A stretch of DNA of 64,000 nucleotides from Shewanella psychrophila (GCF_002005305.1 NZ_CP014782.1:4092001-4156000); one strand, 5' to 3'. Positions 27,380 to 36,181 are shown, counted from the first letter of the stretch. Numbers and translations: made by a program. Notes: generated by a model not told the origin, from the letters alone.

Positions 27380-27406
27380 AAAAAAGCCAGTCTCAGAGAC
27401 TGGCTT
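27380..27406 (-). terminator. Terminator or attenuator between fdx and iscX
   Basis: A perfect 11-bp inverted repeat (AAGCCAGTCTC at 27384-27394 with its complement at 27396-27406) is followed on the minus strand by a T run. It lies about 45 bases after the fdx stop codon and before iscX. The same AGCCAGTC stem recurs at 37932-37956. Confidence 0.8.
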
Positions 27407-27452
27407 AACTATCTTCGATTACTGTCTAGTAGACACAAGTTGCGTGTTCAGA

Positions 27453-27791
27453 CTAGTTAGCCTCACTTACCATATTCACTGTGTACTTAGGAATATCGAC
27501 AACAAGATCACATTCTGGCACTTTCGTCTGGCAGGATAAGCGGCTCTCAGGCTCGAGTCCCCAAGCTTTATCTAACATGTCATCTTCGAGCTCATCGCTT
27601 TCTTCTAACTCATCGAATCCTTCACGAACGATCACGTGGCAAGTTGTGCATGCACACACTTTCTCACATGCATGCTCGATATTAATGCCATTTTTCAATG
27701 CAACATTAAGTACTGTTTCACCAACATTAGCTTCAACGACTGCACCATCTGGACACAGCTCTTCATGGGGTAGAAATACAATTTGTGGCAT
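27453..27791 (-). CDS. fdx: ISC [2Fe-2S] ferredoxin
   Basis: The 112-residue adrenodoxin-type ferredoxin supplies electrons for Fe-S cluster assembly. The cluster ligands are visible in HACEKVCACTTCHVIV (Cys-x5-Cys-x2-Cys) and in LSCQTKV near residue 88. The acidic LEESDELEDDML patch is typical of partner-binding regions. AGGT lies upstream of the ATG and hscA ends 41 bases away, so it is co-transcribed in the ISC operon. Confidence 0.97.
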   Translation of the reverse strand: MPQIVFLPHEELCPDGAVVEANVGETVLNVALKNGINIEHACEKVCACTTCHVIVREGFDELEESDELEDDMLDKAWGLEPESRLSCQTKVPECDLVVDIPKYTVNMVSEAN

Positions 27792-27832
27792 CTTTTTTAC
27801 CTATTGATTACCGATTAATCTATTGATTTTTA

Positions 27833-29695
27833 TCAAATACTGTCAACCGATTGGCCTGTAAGAGCCAAACGGATAGAGTTATCCATACGCTTAGATGCAA
27901 AATCTTGCGTACAAGCATCTAATGTCTCGATGGCTGTTTCAATGGCATCGGTGTCGTCCTGAGCAGCAACCTGAGCAAGCTCAGCCATACTCTTCTCGAT
28001 AGTGACACGTTCGTCTTCAGATAACAGCTTTGCATCCTTTCTTAACGCCGCAGTCAGGGTCTCTAATACTCGAGCAGCCTCGACTTGTTGTTCTGCCAGC
28101 ATGCGCCTCATGATGTCTTCCTTAGCATTGGCCATGGAATCTTTGAGCATGGCGCCAATCTCTACATCCGATAAACCAAATGAAGGTTTAACCTGAATGC
28201 TGGATTTTACTTCGGTAGACTTTTCCATCGCTGTGACACTGAGTAAGCCATCTGCATCGACCTGAAACGTCACTCGAATGTGAGCAGCACCAGCAGCCAT
28301 AGGTGGTATGCCTTTCAAGGTGAATCTTGCCAAAGAACGGCAATCATCAACCAATTCGCGTTCACCTTGGACCACATGGAAAGCCATCGCGGTCTGACCA
28401 TCTTTAAACGTAGTAAATTCTTGTGCCTTCGCGACAGGGATGGTGGTATTTCGAGATACCACCTTTTCCACGAGTCCCCCCATGGTCTCAATACCCAGAG
28501 ACAGAGGCAAGACATCCAACAGCAGCAGATCTGACTCAGGTTTATTACCTACCAATATATCCGCTTGAATAGCAGCGCCAATGGCGACGACTCTATCTGG
28601 GTCTATGGATGTCAGCGGCGACTTGCCAAAAAAGTCAGCGACGAGTTCTCGAACCATAGGTACCCGAGTCGAACCGCCTACCATGGCAATTTCAAGCACT
28701 TCACCGGCTTTAATCCCTGCATCACGCAGAGATCGGCGACAACTGCCAATGGTTTTCTTCACCAATTTACTGATTAATGATTCAAACAAGTCTCTGGTGA
28801 TCTTGTGCTGTAATTGACGACCATCTTCTAAGATCAGTGAAGCAGTGGCCTCAGTATCTTGGGTCAACAGCTCCTTGATCCGTCTCGCTTCAATAAGCAA
28901 TTGTCGACTGATATTCGCCGAAGGAGCAATCAGCTGCCATTCATTTAAAAGATAATGATGCAAGAGGTGATCGAAGTCATCTCCCCCAAGCGCCGAGTCT
29001 CCCCCGGTGGCTAACACTTCAAACACGCCTTTATTCAGGCGTAATATAGAGATATCAAAAGTACCACCACCCAAGTCATAAACGGCAATCACACCTTCTT
29101 GGCCCGAATCCAGGCCATAGGCTATCGCCGCAGCCGTTGGCTCATTTAATAAGCGTAAAACCTTAACTCCTAATAAACCTGCTGCGTCTTTGGTTCCCTG
29201 ACGTTGAGCATCATCAAAATAGGCAGGTACAGTGATCACTACCCCTTCGAGAGCGCCACCTAAGGTTTTTTCAGCGCGCGAAATCAGTGGTTTTAATATT
29301 TCAGCCGAAATCTGCAGCGGATTAACCTGACCTTGCTTAGTCACAAACAGAGGAAGGCCATTTTCACTGGCTTCAAATTGATAAGGAAGGTCTTGGCTGC
29401 CAGATTGAATATCACTGAGGCTACGCCCCATAAAACGTTTGACAGAGATAATGGTATTTTGCGGGTCTTGTGCCGAATAAGATTCAGCTTCGACACCGAC
29501 TTGGATATTATCCTCGGTATAACGTACAACCGAAGGCAACGAGTGTCTCGATTGCTCATCGACCAAAGTATCAGCTACGCCACTGCGAACCGCGGCCACT
29601 AACGAATTTGTTGTACCTAAGTCGATTCCAACTGCCAACCTATGCTGGTGTGGTACTGTGCTCTGTCCAGGCTCTGCGATCTGCAAAAGGGCCAT
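27833..29695 (-). CDS. hscA: Fe-S protein assembly Hsp70 chaperone HscA
   Basis: HscA is the specialised Hsp70 that helps IscU release its cluster. The 620-residue protein has the ATPase domain (GIDLGTTNSLVA, VYDLGGGTFDISIL, MVGGSTRVPMVR) to about residue 390. A substrate-binding domain follows, with linker LLLLDVLPLSLGIETMGG and the family's FTTFKDGQTAMAFHVVQGERE. It lies directly downstream of hscB (66 bases), giving the normal iscA-hscB-hscA-fdx order. Confidence 0.98.
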   Translation of the reverse strand: MALLQIAEPGQSTVPHQHRLAVGIDLGTTNSLVAAVRSGVADTLVDEQSRHSLPSVVRYTEDNIQVGVEAESYSAQDPQNTIISVKRFMGRSLSDIQSGSQDLPYQFEASENGLPLFVTKQGQVNPLQISAEILKPLISRAEKTLGGALEGVVITVPAYFDDAQRQGTKDAAGLLGVKVLRLLNEPTAAAIAYGLDSGQEGVIAVYDLGGGTFDISILRLNKGVFEVLATGGDSALGGDDFDHLLHHYLLNEWQLIAPSANISRQLLIEARRIKELLTQDTEATASLILEDGRQLQHKITRDLFESLISKLVKKTIGSCRRSLRDAGIKAGEVLEIAMVGGSTRVPMVRELVADFFGKSPLTSIDPDRVVAIGAAIQADILVGNKPESDLLLLDVLPLSLGIETMGGLVEKVVSRNTTIPVAKAQEFTTFKDGQTAMAFHVVQGERELVDDCRSLARFTLKGIPPMAAGAAHIRVTFQVDADGLLSVTAMEKSTEVKSSIQVKPSFGLSDVEIGAMLKDSMANAKEDIMRRMLAEQQVEAARVLETLTAALRKDAKLLSEDERVTIEKSMAELAQVAAQDDTDAIETAIETLDACTQDFASKRMDNSIRLALTGQSVDSI

Positions 29696-29761
29696 AAAAT
29701 TCCAACCTAAATATTAGCCACTGCGAAAGGATAGCTAATCGAATAAAAGAGTCAAAAATAG

Positions 29762-30286
29762 CTAGTCAAACTGCGCATCTTCGATACGTTCCAGCTCAAC
29801 TTGTAATTTTGCCATAAATTTCAATTTACGGATAAGATCTGCTGCGGATGCGAGATCCGACTCAGAATGACTGAGTAACAAGCCAGCTAAATCCTGGCTG
29901 ATACAGTTCGCATACTCGGTAAAAGAATCATAAAGCTCGGCAATCATAGCATCAGGATCTTCACTATGAGCAATATCTTCTAACGACTCACGCCATTCCA
30001 TCTGCTGCATAAGAAACTGCGTATCTTTTACCGTTGTCGACTCATGGCTAAGATCTATGCCTGCAAGTGCCAAAATATGCTCGGCTCTCAACAGGGGGTC
30101 TTTCAAAGTCGAGAAACCATCGTTAACCTGAGCGGTTCGTTGAACGGCGATACGTTTATCTTGTTCGCTGGAATTAGCAAACTTATCGGGATGAACCGCC
30201 CGTTGCAGTTCGTGATAACGTTCTGCAAGAAGGGCAGTGTCAATGTCATAGGAGGGCGTGAAACTAAACAACTCAAAATAGTTCAT
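29762..30286 (-). CDS. hscB: Fe-S protein assembly co-chaperone HscB
   Basis: HscB is the J-domain partner of HscA that delivers IscU. From ATG 30286 the 174-residue protein has an N-terminal J domain with HPD at residues 32-34 (start MNYFELFSFTPSYD) and a C-terminal IscU-binding helical domain (LLRAEHILALAGIDL, EWRESLEDIAHSEDPD). A longer in-frame extension to 30337 overlaps the region before the family's normal start and is not used. The gene sits 20 bases after iscA. Confidence 0.96.
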   Translation of the reverse strand: MNYFELFSFTPSYDIDTALLAERYHELQRAVHPDKFANSSEQDKRIAVQRTAQVNDGFSTLKDPLLRAEHILALAGIDLSHESTTVKDTQFLMQQMEWRESLEDIAHSEDPDAMIAELYDSFTEYANCISQDLAGLLLSHSESDLASAADLIRKLKFMAKLQVELERIEDAQFD

Positions 30287-30306
30287 GGCTTTATTCTTTC
30301 GGCTAA

Positions 30307-30630
30307 TTAGACTGTGAAGCTTTCGCCACAACCACATTCACCTTTTGCATTAGGGTTATTAAACTGAAAACCTTCATTGAGCCCTTCTTTGACAAAATCC
30401 AGCTCTATGCCCTGAAGATAGATGAAGCTTTTTGCATCGATAATGATTTTGACATCTGCGACTTCGTAGACTTCATCATCGTCATTCAATTCATCGACAA
30501 ACTCGATGACATAAACCATGCCTGAACATCCGGAGGTTTTAAGCCCCAGACGTAAACCAATCCCCTTGCCACGATTGCTCAGAAAGCTTTGAACACGTTC
30601 TGCAGCGGCAGGAGTCATTGTAATAGCCAT
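30307..30630 (-). CDS. iscA: Iron-sulfur cluster assembly protein IscA
   Basis: IscA is an A-type carrier that takes Fe-S clusters to target enzymes. The 107-residue protein has the three conserved cysteines, one in LKTSGCSGMVYV and two in GECGCGESF at the C-terminus. GGAG lies five bases before the ATG. It follows iscU by 14 bases in the ISC operon. Confidence 0.97.
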   Translation of the reverse strand: MAITMTPAAAERVQSFLSNRGKGIGLRLGLKTSGCSGMVYVIEFVDELNDDDEVYEVADVKIIIDAKSFIYLQGIELDFVKEGLNEGFQFNNPNAKGECGCGESFTV

Positions 30631-30644
30631 CTTAACTCCGGAAG

Positions 30645-31028
30645 TTACTTAGCTTGCTTTGACTTATAATCATCGATTGCAGCTTTAATGGCATCTTCAG
30701 CCAAGATAGAGCAATGAATCTTTACAGGAGGTAATGCAAGCTCTTCAGCAATGTCGGTATTTTTAATGGCTGCAGCTTCTTCGATAGACTTGCCTTTGAC
30801 CCACTCGGTGATCAGAGAGCTAGATGCGATGGCACTGCCACAACCATAAGTCTTAAACTTAGCATCTTCAATCATGCCCTTGTCATCAATTTTAAGTTGT
30901 AACTTCATTACATCGCCACAGGCAGGTGCGCCGACCATGCCAGTCACAACTGATGGGTCATTTTTATCAAAAGAACCTACGTTACGTGGGTTTTCATAAT
31001 GATCGATTACTTTTTCGCTATAAGCCAT
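30645..31028 (-). CDS. iscU: Iron-sulfur cluster assembly scaffold IscU
   Basis: IscU is the scaffold on which clusters are built. The 127-residue protein has the three ligand cysteines in GAPACGDVMKL, TYGCGSAIASSS and KIHCSILAEDAI, and the LPPVK motif that HscA recognises. The start MAYSEKVIDHYENPRNVG and the length match the family. GGAG precedes the ATG by seven bases. It follows iscS by 37 bases. Confidence 0.98.
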   Translation of the reverse strand: MAYSEKVIDHYENPRNVGSFDKNDPSVVTGMVGAPACGDVMKLQLKIDDKGMIEDAKFKTYGCGSAIASSSLITEWVKGKSIEEAAAIKNTDIAEELALPPVKIHCSILAEDAIKAAIDDYKSKQAK

Positions 31029-31065
31029 GATACTACTCCAAAATCTTTATCCGTTGATGTGCGAC

Positions 31066-32280
31066 TTAGTGGTGTGCCCACTCAACCGTGTCCAAATCAA
31101 TACCATCTTTAAACATCTCCCAAAGTGGAGACATCTCTCTCAAGTCATCGATGGACTTATTAATTGTTTCGATAGCGTGATCTATCTCTTCTTCGGTGGT
31201 AAAACGACCGATAGAGAAACGAATCGAGCTATGAGCCATCTCATCATTCAAACCAAGCGCACGTAAAACATAACTTGGCTCCAGACTGGCTGAAGTACAC
31301 GCTGAGCCAGATGACACAGCAAGATCTTTCAATGCCATCATCAAGGACTCACCTTCAACGAAGTTAAAGCTTACGTTGAGGCTACCGCAATAACGCTGTT
31401 CTTTATCGCCATTGATATACGTTTCTTCGATATGCTTAACACCATCCCACAATCTATCGCGTAGAGTTCTAATACGCGCATTGTCAGATGTCATATCGGC
31501 TTTAGCGATGGCTGCAGCCTCACCCATACCCACAATTTGATGGGTAGCTAATGTACCACTGCGCATTCCACGTTCATGTCCGCCACCGTGCATTGTCGCT
31601 TCGAGGCGAATACGTGGCTTACGGCTCACGTATAGAGCACCGATACCTTTAGGTCCGTACATCTTGTGGGCAGAAATTGACAGCAAATCAACTTTAGTCT
31701 TCTGCACATCAATAGGTAACTTGCCAGCACTCTGGGCTGCGTCCACATGAAATACGATCTTCTTGCTTCGACAAAGTTCACCTATTGCATCGATATCATG
31801 AATGACACCAATTTCATTGTTAATCTGCATAATGCTGAGAAGGATGGTATCGTCACGCATAGCCGCTTCGATGCGTTCTATGGGAATAATTCCATTTGCA
31901 TCAGGTTCAAGATAAGTAACTTCGAAACCTTCACGCTCTAACTGACGGCAAGTATCTAGTACCGCTTTATGTTCAGTTTTACTGGTGATGATGTGCTTAC
32001 CTTTCTTATGATAGAAATGAGCGACACCTTTAATAGCCAGATTATCTGACTCGGTAGCGCCTGAGGTAAATACAATTTCACGAGGATCGGCATTGATCAG
32101 GTCAGCGACTTGATTTCGAGCAATATCAACTGCTTCTTCAGCCTGCCACCCATAACGATGGGAGCGAGACGCAGGGTTACCAAAATTGCCGTCCATAGTC
32201 ATGCACTGCATCATTTTCTCTGCAACACGTGGATCAACCGGCGTTGTCGCGGCATAATCTAGATAGATAGGAAGCTTCAT
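31066..32280 (-). CDS. iscS: Cysteine desulfurase IscS
   Basis: IscS takes sulfur from cysteine with pyridoxal phosphate and donates it to IscU, thiolation enzymes and others. From ATG 32280 the product is 404 residues, the same as E. coli IscS, and starts MKLPIYLDYAATTPVD. The PLP lysine is in SAHKMYGPKG and the active-site Cys328 is in SSGSACTSASLEPS. An in-frame extension upstream to 32328 is not used. It lies directly downstream of iscR. Confidence 0.98.
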   Translation of the reverse strand: MKLPIYLDYAATTPVDPRVAEKMMQCMTMDGNFGNPASRSHRYGWQAEEAVDIARNQVADLINADPREIVFTSGATESDNLAIKGVAHFYHKKGKHIITSKTEHKAVLDTCRQLEREGFEVTYLEPDANGIIPIERIEAAMRDDTILLSIMQINNEIGVIHDIDAIGELCRSKKIVFHVDAAQSAGKLPIDVQKTKVDLLSISAHKMYGPKGIGALYVSRKPRIRLEATMHGGGHERGMRSGTLATHQIVGMGEAAAIAKADMTSDNARIRTLRDRLWDGVKHIEETYINGDKEQRYCGSLNVSFNFVEGESLMMALKDLAVSSGSACTSASLEPSYVLRALGLNDEMAHSSIRFSIGRFTTEEEIDHAIETINKSIDDLREMSPLWEMFKDGIDLDTVEWAHH

Positions 32281-32355
32281 CACACACTCCGTACAGCGTA
32301 GCCTCAAAGGAGGCAAAACTAAGTACAAAAAATAATATAAAAATACAAAGTTAAC

Positions 32356-32817
32356 TTATAACGTTACTCTTTGTTCCTGTTGCATTGCGTCTTGCTTCAC
32401 TGAAATGAATTGAACATCACGTTTATTCATTAATCCAGCAAGACTGATCCCATTTAAGAAATCTGAAATTTGTTTGCTCAAGTCACCCCATAAAGAATGC
32501 GTGAGACAACGGGTGCCATTCTGGCAATTTCCCTGGCCTTGGCACCTTGTCGCATCCACCGATTCGTCGACGGCGCGAACGACCATACCGACAGAGATAT
32601 CCACAGCATCAGCACCTAAACGGTAACCTCCGCCAGGTCCTCTGACACTAGAAACGAGTCCATGTTTTCTTAGTTTTGCGAAAAGTTGTTCGAGGTAAGA
32701 AAGAGATATCCCTTGACGCTCAGAAATATCGGCTAAAGGTACAGGTCCTGATGTAGAGTGCATAGCAACATCTAACATAGCAGTGACTGCATACCTGCCT
32801 TTCGAGGTAAGTTTCAT
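32356..32817 (-). CDS. iscR: Fe-S cluster-responsive regulator IscR
   Basis: IscR is an Rrf2-type repressor that senses Fe-S status by holding a [2Fe-2S] cluster. From ATG 32817 the 153-residue protein has the winged helix-turn-helix (LTSKGRYAVTAMLDVA, ISLSYLEQLFAKLRKHGLV, GPGGGYRLG) and cluster ligands Cys92, Cys98, Cys104 and His107 at the E. coli positions. An in-frame upstream extension to 32859 is not preferred because the family starts at MKLTSKGRY. IscR-site-like elements lie upstream, so it probably represses its own operon. Confidence 0.97.
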   Translation of the reverse strand: MKLTSKGRYAVTAMLDVAMHSTSGPVPLADISERQGISLSYLEQLFAKLRKHGLVSSVRGPGGGYRLGADAVDISVGMVVRAVDESVDATRCQGQGNCQNGTRCLTHSLWGDLSKQISDFLNGISLAGLMNKRDVQFISVKQDAMQQEQRVTL

Positions 32818-32857
32818 AGCGACCATGGCTCCCAATAATGCATAGGGGAATTCAAAC

Positions 32858-32907
32858 ATACCTGAGTAATTTAGTCAAGTATTAAACCCAGTAAAACAGT
32901 CAAGTAT
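32858..32907 (-). promoter_or_regulatory. Two adjacent IscR type-1-like operator sites in the isc promoter
   Basis: The 25-bp elements at 32858-32882 and 32883-32907 abut each other upstream of iscR. The first matches the E. coli type-1 pattern (ATA, S-Y-Y-G-A, central A/T block, AGTC, R-R-S, TAT) at nearly every position. The second keeps the AGTC-AAG-TAT half well and the other half poorly. Each contains TTGACT on the minus strand, a likely -35 element. Cluster-loaded IscR would be expected to bind here and repress. Confidence 0.72.
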
Positions 32908-32930
32908 TAATGAATTTGTTTCACTTAATA

Positions 32931-32955
32931 ATACCCTTCAATTTGACTGGGGTAT
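32931..32955. promoter_or_regulatory. Third IscR-site-like element upstream of iscR
   Basis: A 25-bp near-palindrome with ends ATACCC and GGGTAT and centre AATTTGACT keeps the outer half-sites of the IscR type-1 pattern, but the inner bases match less well. It lies about 115 bases upstream of the iscR start. Assignment is by pattern only. Confidence 0.5.
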
Positions 32956-33011
32956 TTAACCCGTTTATGTCTCAATATTCAATCAATGATTTGGATTTCT
33001 GTCACTAAGAA

Positions 33012-33833
33012 TCAGATAATGGGATCAAACTCATTAATTGCCTTCTCACGTTGCTTTGCCGCGGCCAATTCCACGTCGCTAAAATCTTCTACGTCAAGTT
33101 CAGGGAGTTTATCGGTACACACACTTCCCCCCATGCTTTGAACCGCTTGACAGACTTCTTGAACTTTTGAGTCCATCAGATGCATGTGGTCTAGCATCTG
33201 GCCAATGGCATTCGCTACCGGATCTGGGTTATCGGGAGAAACGGCGTAAGCATCGAAACCATATTTCTTGGCCATTTCGCTACGTCTTTTACTCTGTTCT
33301 TTATTGCCAGCATTAGCCGTTGAAACGATGCGACCAGGTATGCCAACGACAGTGGTATCTTTAGGAACATCTTTTACCACAACAGAATTAGAGCCCACAC
33401 GCGCACCATCGTTCATGGTGATCGGGCCTAACACCTGAGCACCGGCACCGATCACCACATTATTACCCAGCGTAGGATGACGCTTACCTGCTTGCCAAGT
33501 TGTACCACCTAGCGTTACCCCATGATATAACGTGCAATCATCACCGATTTCAGCGGTTTCTCCAATCACTACACCCATACCATGATCGATAAAGAAACGA
33601 TCGCCTATGGTGGCACCAGGGTGTATCTCTACCCCCGTTAACCATCGAGAAAAAGTAGATAAACAACGCGGAAACAGACGCCAATTTCGCCTCCAAAGCT
33701 TATTACTTACCCTATGGATCCAGATAGCCTGCATCCCAGGATAATTCAATAATATCTCCAAGGTTCCGTGAGCAGCAGGATCACGATGATAGATAGAGTT
33801 AATATCATCTTTTAATCGAGCAATAACTCCCAT
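33012..33833 (-). CDS. cysE: Serine O-acetyltransferase CysE
   Basis: CysE makes O-acetylserine, the acceptor for sulfide in cysteine synthesis. The 273-residue protein has an N-terminal helical domain and a C-terminal left-handed beta-helix of hexapeptide repeats, including FIDHGMGVVIGETAEIGDD with the catalytic His and VTLGGTTWQAGKRHPTLGNNVVIGAGAQVLGP. It starts 11 bases after trmJ with AGGA upstream, so the two are co-transcribed. Its place upstream of iscR fits the cysteine demand of IscS. Confidence 0.95.
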   Translation of the reverse strand: MGVIARLKDDINSIYHRDPAAHGTLEILLNYPGMQAIWIHRVSNKLWRRNWRLFPRCLSTFSRWLTGVEIHPGATIGDRFFIDHGMGVVIGETAEIGDDCTLYHGVTLGGTTWQAGKRHPTLGNNVVIGAGAQVLGPITMNDGARVGSNSVVVKDVPKDTTVVGIPGRIVSTANAGNKEQSKRRSEMAKKYGFDAYAVSPDNPDPVANAIGQMLDHMHLMDSKVQEVCQAVQSMGGSVCTDKLPELDVEDFSDVELAAAKQREKAINEFDPII

Positions 33834-33844
33834 GGATCTATTCC

Positions 33845-34609
33845 TTATGCTTGTTTGTCGTCTTCCGATACCATCTTCTTATCTATCGAAGTCAACATGC
33901 CCCGTAAGATATTCATCTCTTGTCTCTCTAACTTGGCACGACTAAACAAACGACGCAATTTTGTCATCACCTGACCAGGGTGCTGCTTAACGATAAATCC
34001 AGTGCCTAACAAGGTTGATTCCAAGTGCTCAAAGAAGTTTTCACGTTCCTTAGCAAAAGGATACTCTAGCTTTTCCTCAACATAATCTGCTGGACGGCCT
34101 TTCTGAAACTCGCGCTTCTCATGCTCTAAATGCGCAACACGCGCCTCGTAGCAGATAATCTGCACAGCTTGAGCGAGATTCAATGAGGTATATTCAGGGT
34201 TAGCCGGAATAGCCACATGATAATTGCACTTCTGCAGTTCTTCATTGCTCAAACCGTTATTTTCACGACCAAATACGATTGCAACTGGACCATCGAGTGC
34301 CGAGGCGACTAACTTTTCCCCAGCTTCTCTCGGTTCAAGCATAGGCCAGTCTAAAGTACGGCTACGCGCACTGGTAGCGATAACCAGGCTACAATCGGCA
34401 ATGGCTTCGGCAACGCTATCCACTGTCACCGCATGTTTTAATATATCAGATGCGCCAGCTGCCAGCGCTACCGAGTGGCCATCTGGTTCGACCCTAGGTT
34501 CTGCTAAATATAAAGTTGAGAGCCCCATGGTTTTCATTGCACGGGCGGTAGAGCCAATATTACCAGGGTGAGAGGTGCCGACGAGTACTACGCGAATGTT
34601 GCTGAGCAT
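33845..34609 (-). CDS. trmJ: tRNA (cytidine/uridine-32 2'-O)-methyltransferase TrmJ
   Basis: TrmJ methylates the ribose at position 32 of tRNA anticodon loops. The 254-residue SPOUT enzyme has the family blocks VVLVGTSHPGNIGSTARAMK, ATSARSR, IVFGRENNGLSNEEL and the knot motif YTSLNLAQAVQII, with a long C-terminal helical tail. It lies upstream of cysE in one operon and faces suhB, as in E. coli. Confidence 0.96.
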   Translation of the reverse strand: MLSNIRVVLVGTSHPGNIGSTARAMKTMGLSTLYLAEPRVEPDGHSVALAAGASDILKHAVTVDSVAEAIADCSLVIATSARSRTLDWPMLEPREAGEKLVASALDGPVAIVFGRENNGLSNEELQKCNYHVAIPANPEYTSLNLAQAVQIICYEARVAHLEHEKREFQKGRPADYVEEKLEYPFAKERENFFEHLESTLLGTGFIVKQHPGQVMTKLRRLFSRAKLERQEMNILRGMLTSIDKKMVSEDDKQA

Positions 34610-34690
34610 GAAACTACTTAATTTTGATGATTAAACAATTAGCAGATATTAACACAATCGACTTTATTTGCTTAATACAAAAATCGGTAT

Positions 34691-34718
34691 TTGATATATT
34701 CACTTGTTAGCGTATACT
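34691..34718 (+). promoter_or_regulatory. Candidate sigma-70 promoter for suhB
   Basis: TTGATA at 34691-34696 and TATACT at 34713-34718 are separated by 16 bases and lie about 46 bases before the suhB start codon. The hexamers match the -35 and -10 consensus at five positions each. Confidence 0.6.
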
Positions 34719-34763
34719 ACGCCCCGATTATTATATCTGTTCTTTAACATCCAGGGGATTGCA

Positions 34764-35567
34764 ATGCATCCGATGCAGACTATTGCCGTGCGCGCCGCTC
34801 GCGCCGCCGGCCAAACGATTATACGTGCTTTTGCTGAACTCGATAAAGTCGAAGTAACAGCGAAAGGAATGAATGACTACGTGACTAACGTAGACATAGA
34901 AGCTGAAGCCGCCATTACATATCAGATCCGTAAGTCTTACCCAGATCACACCATTATTTGTGAGGAAGGTGGCGAGAACAAAGGCGAGAACAAAGATTAC
35001 ATTTGGATCATTGACCCTCTGGATGGCACTAACAACTTTGTTAGAGGCATCCCTCACTTCGCAGTATCTATTGCCCTTCAATATAAAGGCAAGACTGAAG
35101 TCGCTGTCGTTTATGACCCAATCCGTGATGAGCTCTTTAGTGCCGTTCGTGGTAAAGGTGCTAAATTCAATGATTTCCGTATGCGCGTATCTAAGCATAA
35201 TGACCTTAAGGACACTATCTTAGCGACTGGCTTCCCATTCAAAGCCAAGCAGCATACTGAAACTTACATGAAGATTTTCAGCTCATTGTTCACTCAATGT
35301 GCCGATATGCGCCGTGCAGGTTCTGCAGCTTTAGATCTTGCTTATGTCGCTGCAGGTCGAGTGGATGGTTTCTTCGAAATCGGCCTCAAGCCTTGGGACA
35401 TCGCTGCAGGCGATCTCATCGTACGTGAAGCTGGCGGTACAGTTACAGACTTAGCAGGTAATCACGGCTATATGACTTCGGGTAACATCATAGCTGGTGC
35501 TCCGAAAACAACATCTGCCATAGTGAAAACTGCTCGCCCCTTACTGAGTGAAGCACTAAAACGCTAA
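34764..35567 (+). CDS. suhB: Inositol-1-monophosphatase family protein SuhB
   Basis: SuhB hydrolyses inositol monophosphate and in E. coli also joins rRNA antitermination complexes. The 267-residue protein (E. coli length) has the metal-binding set EEGG, IDPLDGTNNFVRGIPHF and WDIAAGDLIVREAGG. AGGGG lies seven bases before ATG 34764; an upstream in-frame start at 34704 overlaps the promoter and is not used. A terminator follows. Confidence 0.97.
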   Translation: MHPMQTIAVRAARAAGQTIIRAFAELDKVEVTAKGMNDYVTNVDIEAEAAITYQIRKSYPDHTIICEEGGENKGENKDYIWIIDPLDGTNNFVRGIPHFAVSIALQYKGKTEVAVVYDPIRDELFSAVRGKGAKFNDFRMRVSKHNDLKDTILATGFPFKAKQHTETYMKIFSSLFTQCADMRRAGSAALDLAYVAAGRVDGFFEIGLKPWDIAAGDLIVREAGGTVTDLAGNHGYMTSGNIIAGAPKTTSAIVKTARPLLSEALKR

Positions 35568-35591
35568 TCTAGTGCTTCGAAAGAACAGATT

Positions 35592-35618
35592 AAAAAGCCA
35601 TCTCAATGATGGTTTTTT
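35592..35618 (+). terminator. Terminator after suhB
   Basis: An AAAAAGCCATC / GATGGTTTTT stem with a five-base loop ends in a T run, 25 bases beyond the suhB stop codon. Confidence 0.88.
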
Positions 35619-35697
35619 TGTTTCTGAAACTCGTCATCTCTTTTGAGAGCACCTCGAACAAACATTAGTTTCTTATCAATTTCCCTGCGTATACCTA

Positions 35698-35719
35698 TAA
35701 TGTGAATTGCGTCACATAG
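35698..35719. promoter_or_regulatory. CRP-like binding site upstream of psiE
   Basis: TGTGA-ATTGCG-TCACA at 35701-35716 is a perfect CRP half-site pair with six-base spacing, centred about 70 bases before the psiE start. In E. coli, psiE is known to be under CRP-cAMP and PhoB control, so the site makes sense here. Confidence 0.68.
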
Positions 35720-35779
35720 ATAAATTAGCAGAGTGCTGAAATCTTGATACCATGAAAAAAACATTTACTAGAGGCCTCT

Positions 35780-36181
35780 ATGGGAAAGCTATACAGTCAA
35801 TATGGATCAAAAAGCCTTAAAGCTGTCGAACATTTCGTACTCATTATCATTGCTATCGCGACCATTGTCGCCATAGGCCAAGAAATAGTCCATATCATCT
35901 CAAACGCCAGAGTAGACTTAGCCGATCTATTATTGTTATTTATCTATTTAGAAGTCCTGGCTATGGTAGCTAATTATGCTGAGTCAGGAAAACTACCGAT
36001 ACGCATGCCAATTTATATCGCAATTGTGGCCTTGGCTCGGTATCTAATATTAGACATGAAAGCCATGGATGATTGGCGAATTATGACCATAGCGCTATCC
36101 ACTCTCGTCCTTGCATTAACCGTTATTATTATTCGCTGGGGTCAGCTCAAGCTTCCTTATCCACGTTTAGAAGATAAATAA
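35780..36181 (+). CDS. psiE: Phosphate-starvation-inducible PsiE family membrane protein
   Basis: The 133-residue protein has four membrane segments (about residues 18-40, 47-65, 77-92 and 101-121) and the signature LLLFIYLEVLAMVANYAESGKLPIRMP-like block followed by ALARYLILDMK. PsiE proteins are inner-membrane proteins of unknown activity induced by phosphate or carbon limitation in E. coli. AGAGG lies five bases before the ATG. A CRP-like site lies upstream. Confidence 0.92.
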   Translation: MGKLYSQYGSKSLKAVEHFVLIIIAIATIVAIGQEIVHIISNARVDLADLLLLFIYLEVLAMVANYAESGKLPIRMPIYIAIVALARYLILDMKAMDDWRIMTIALSTLVLALTVIIIRWGQLKLPYPRLEDK

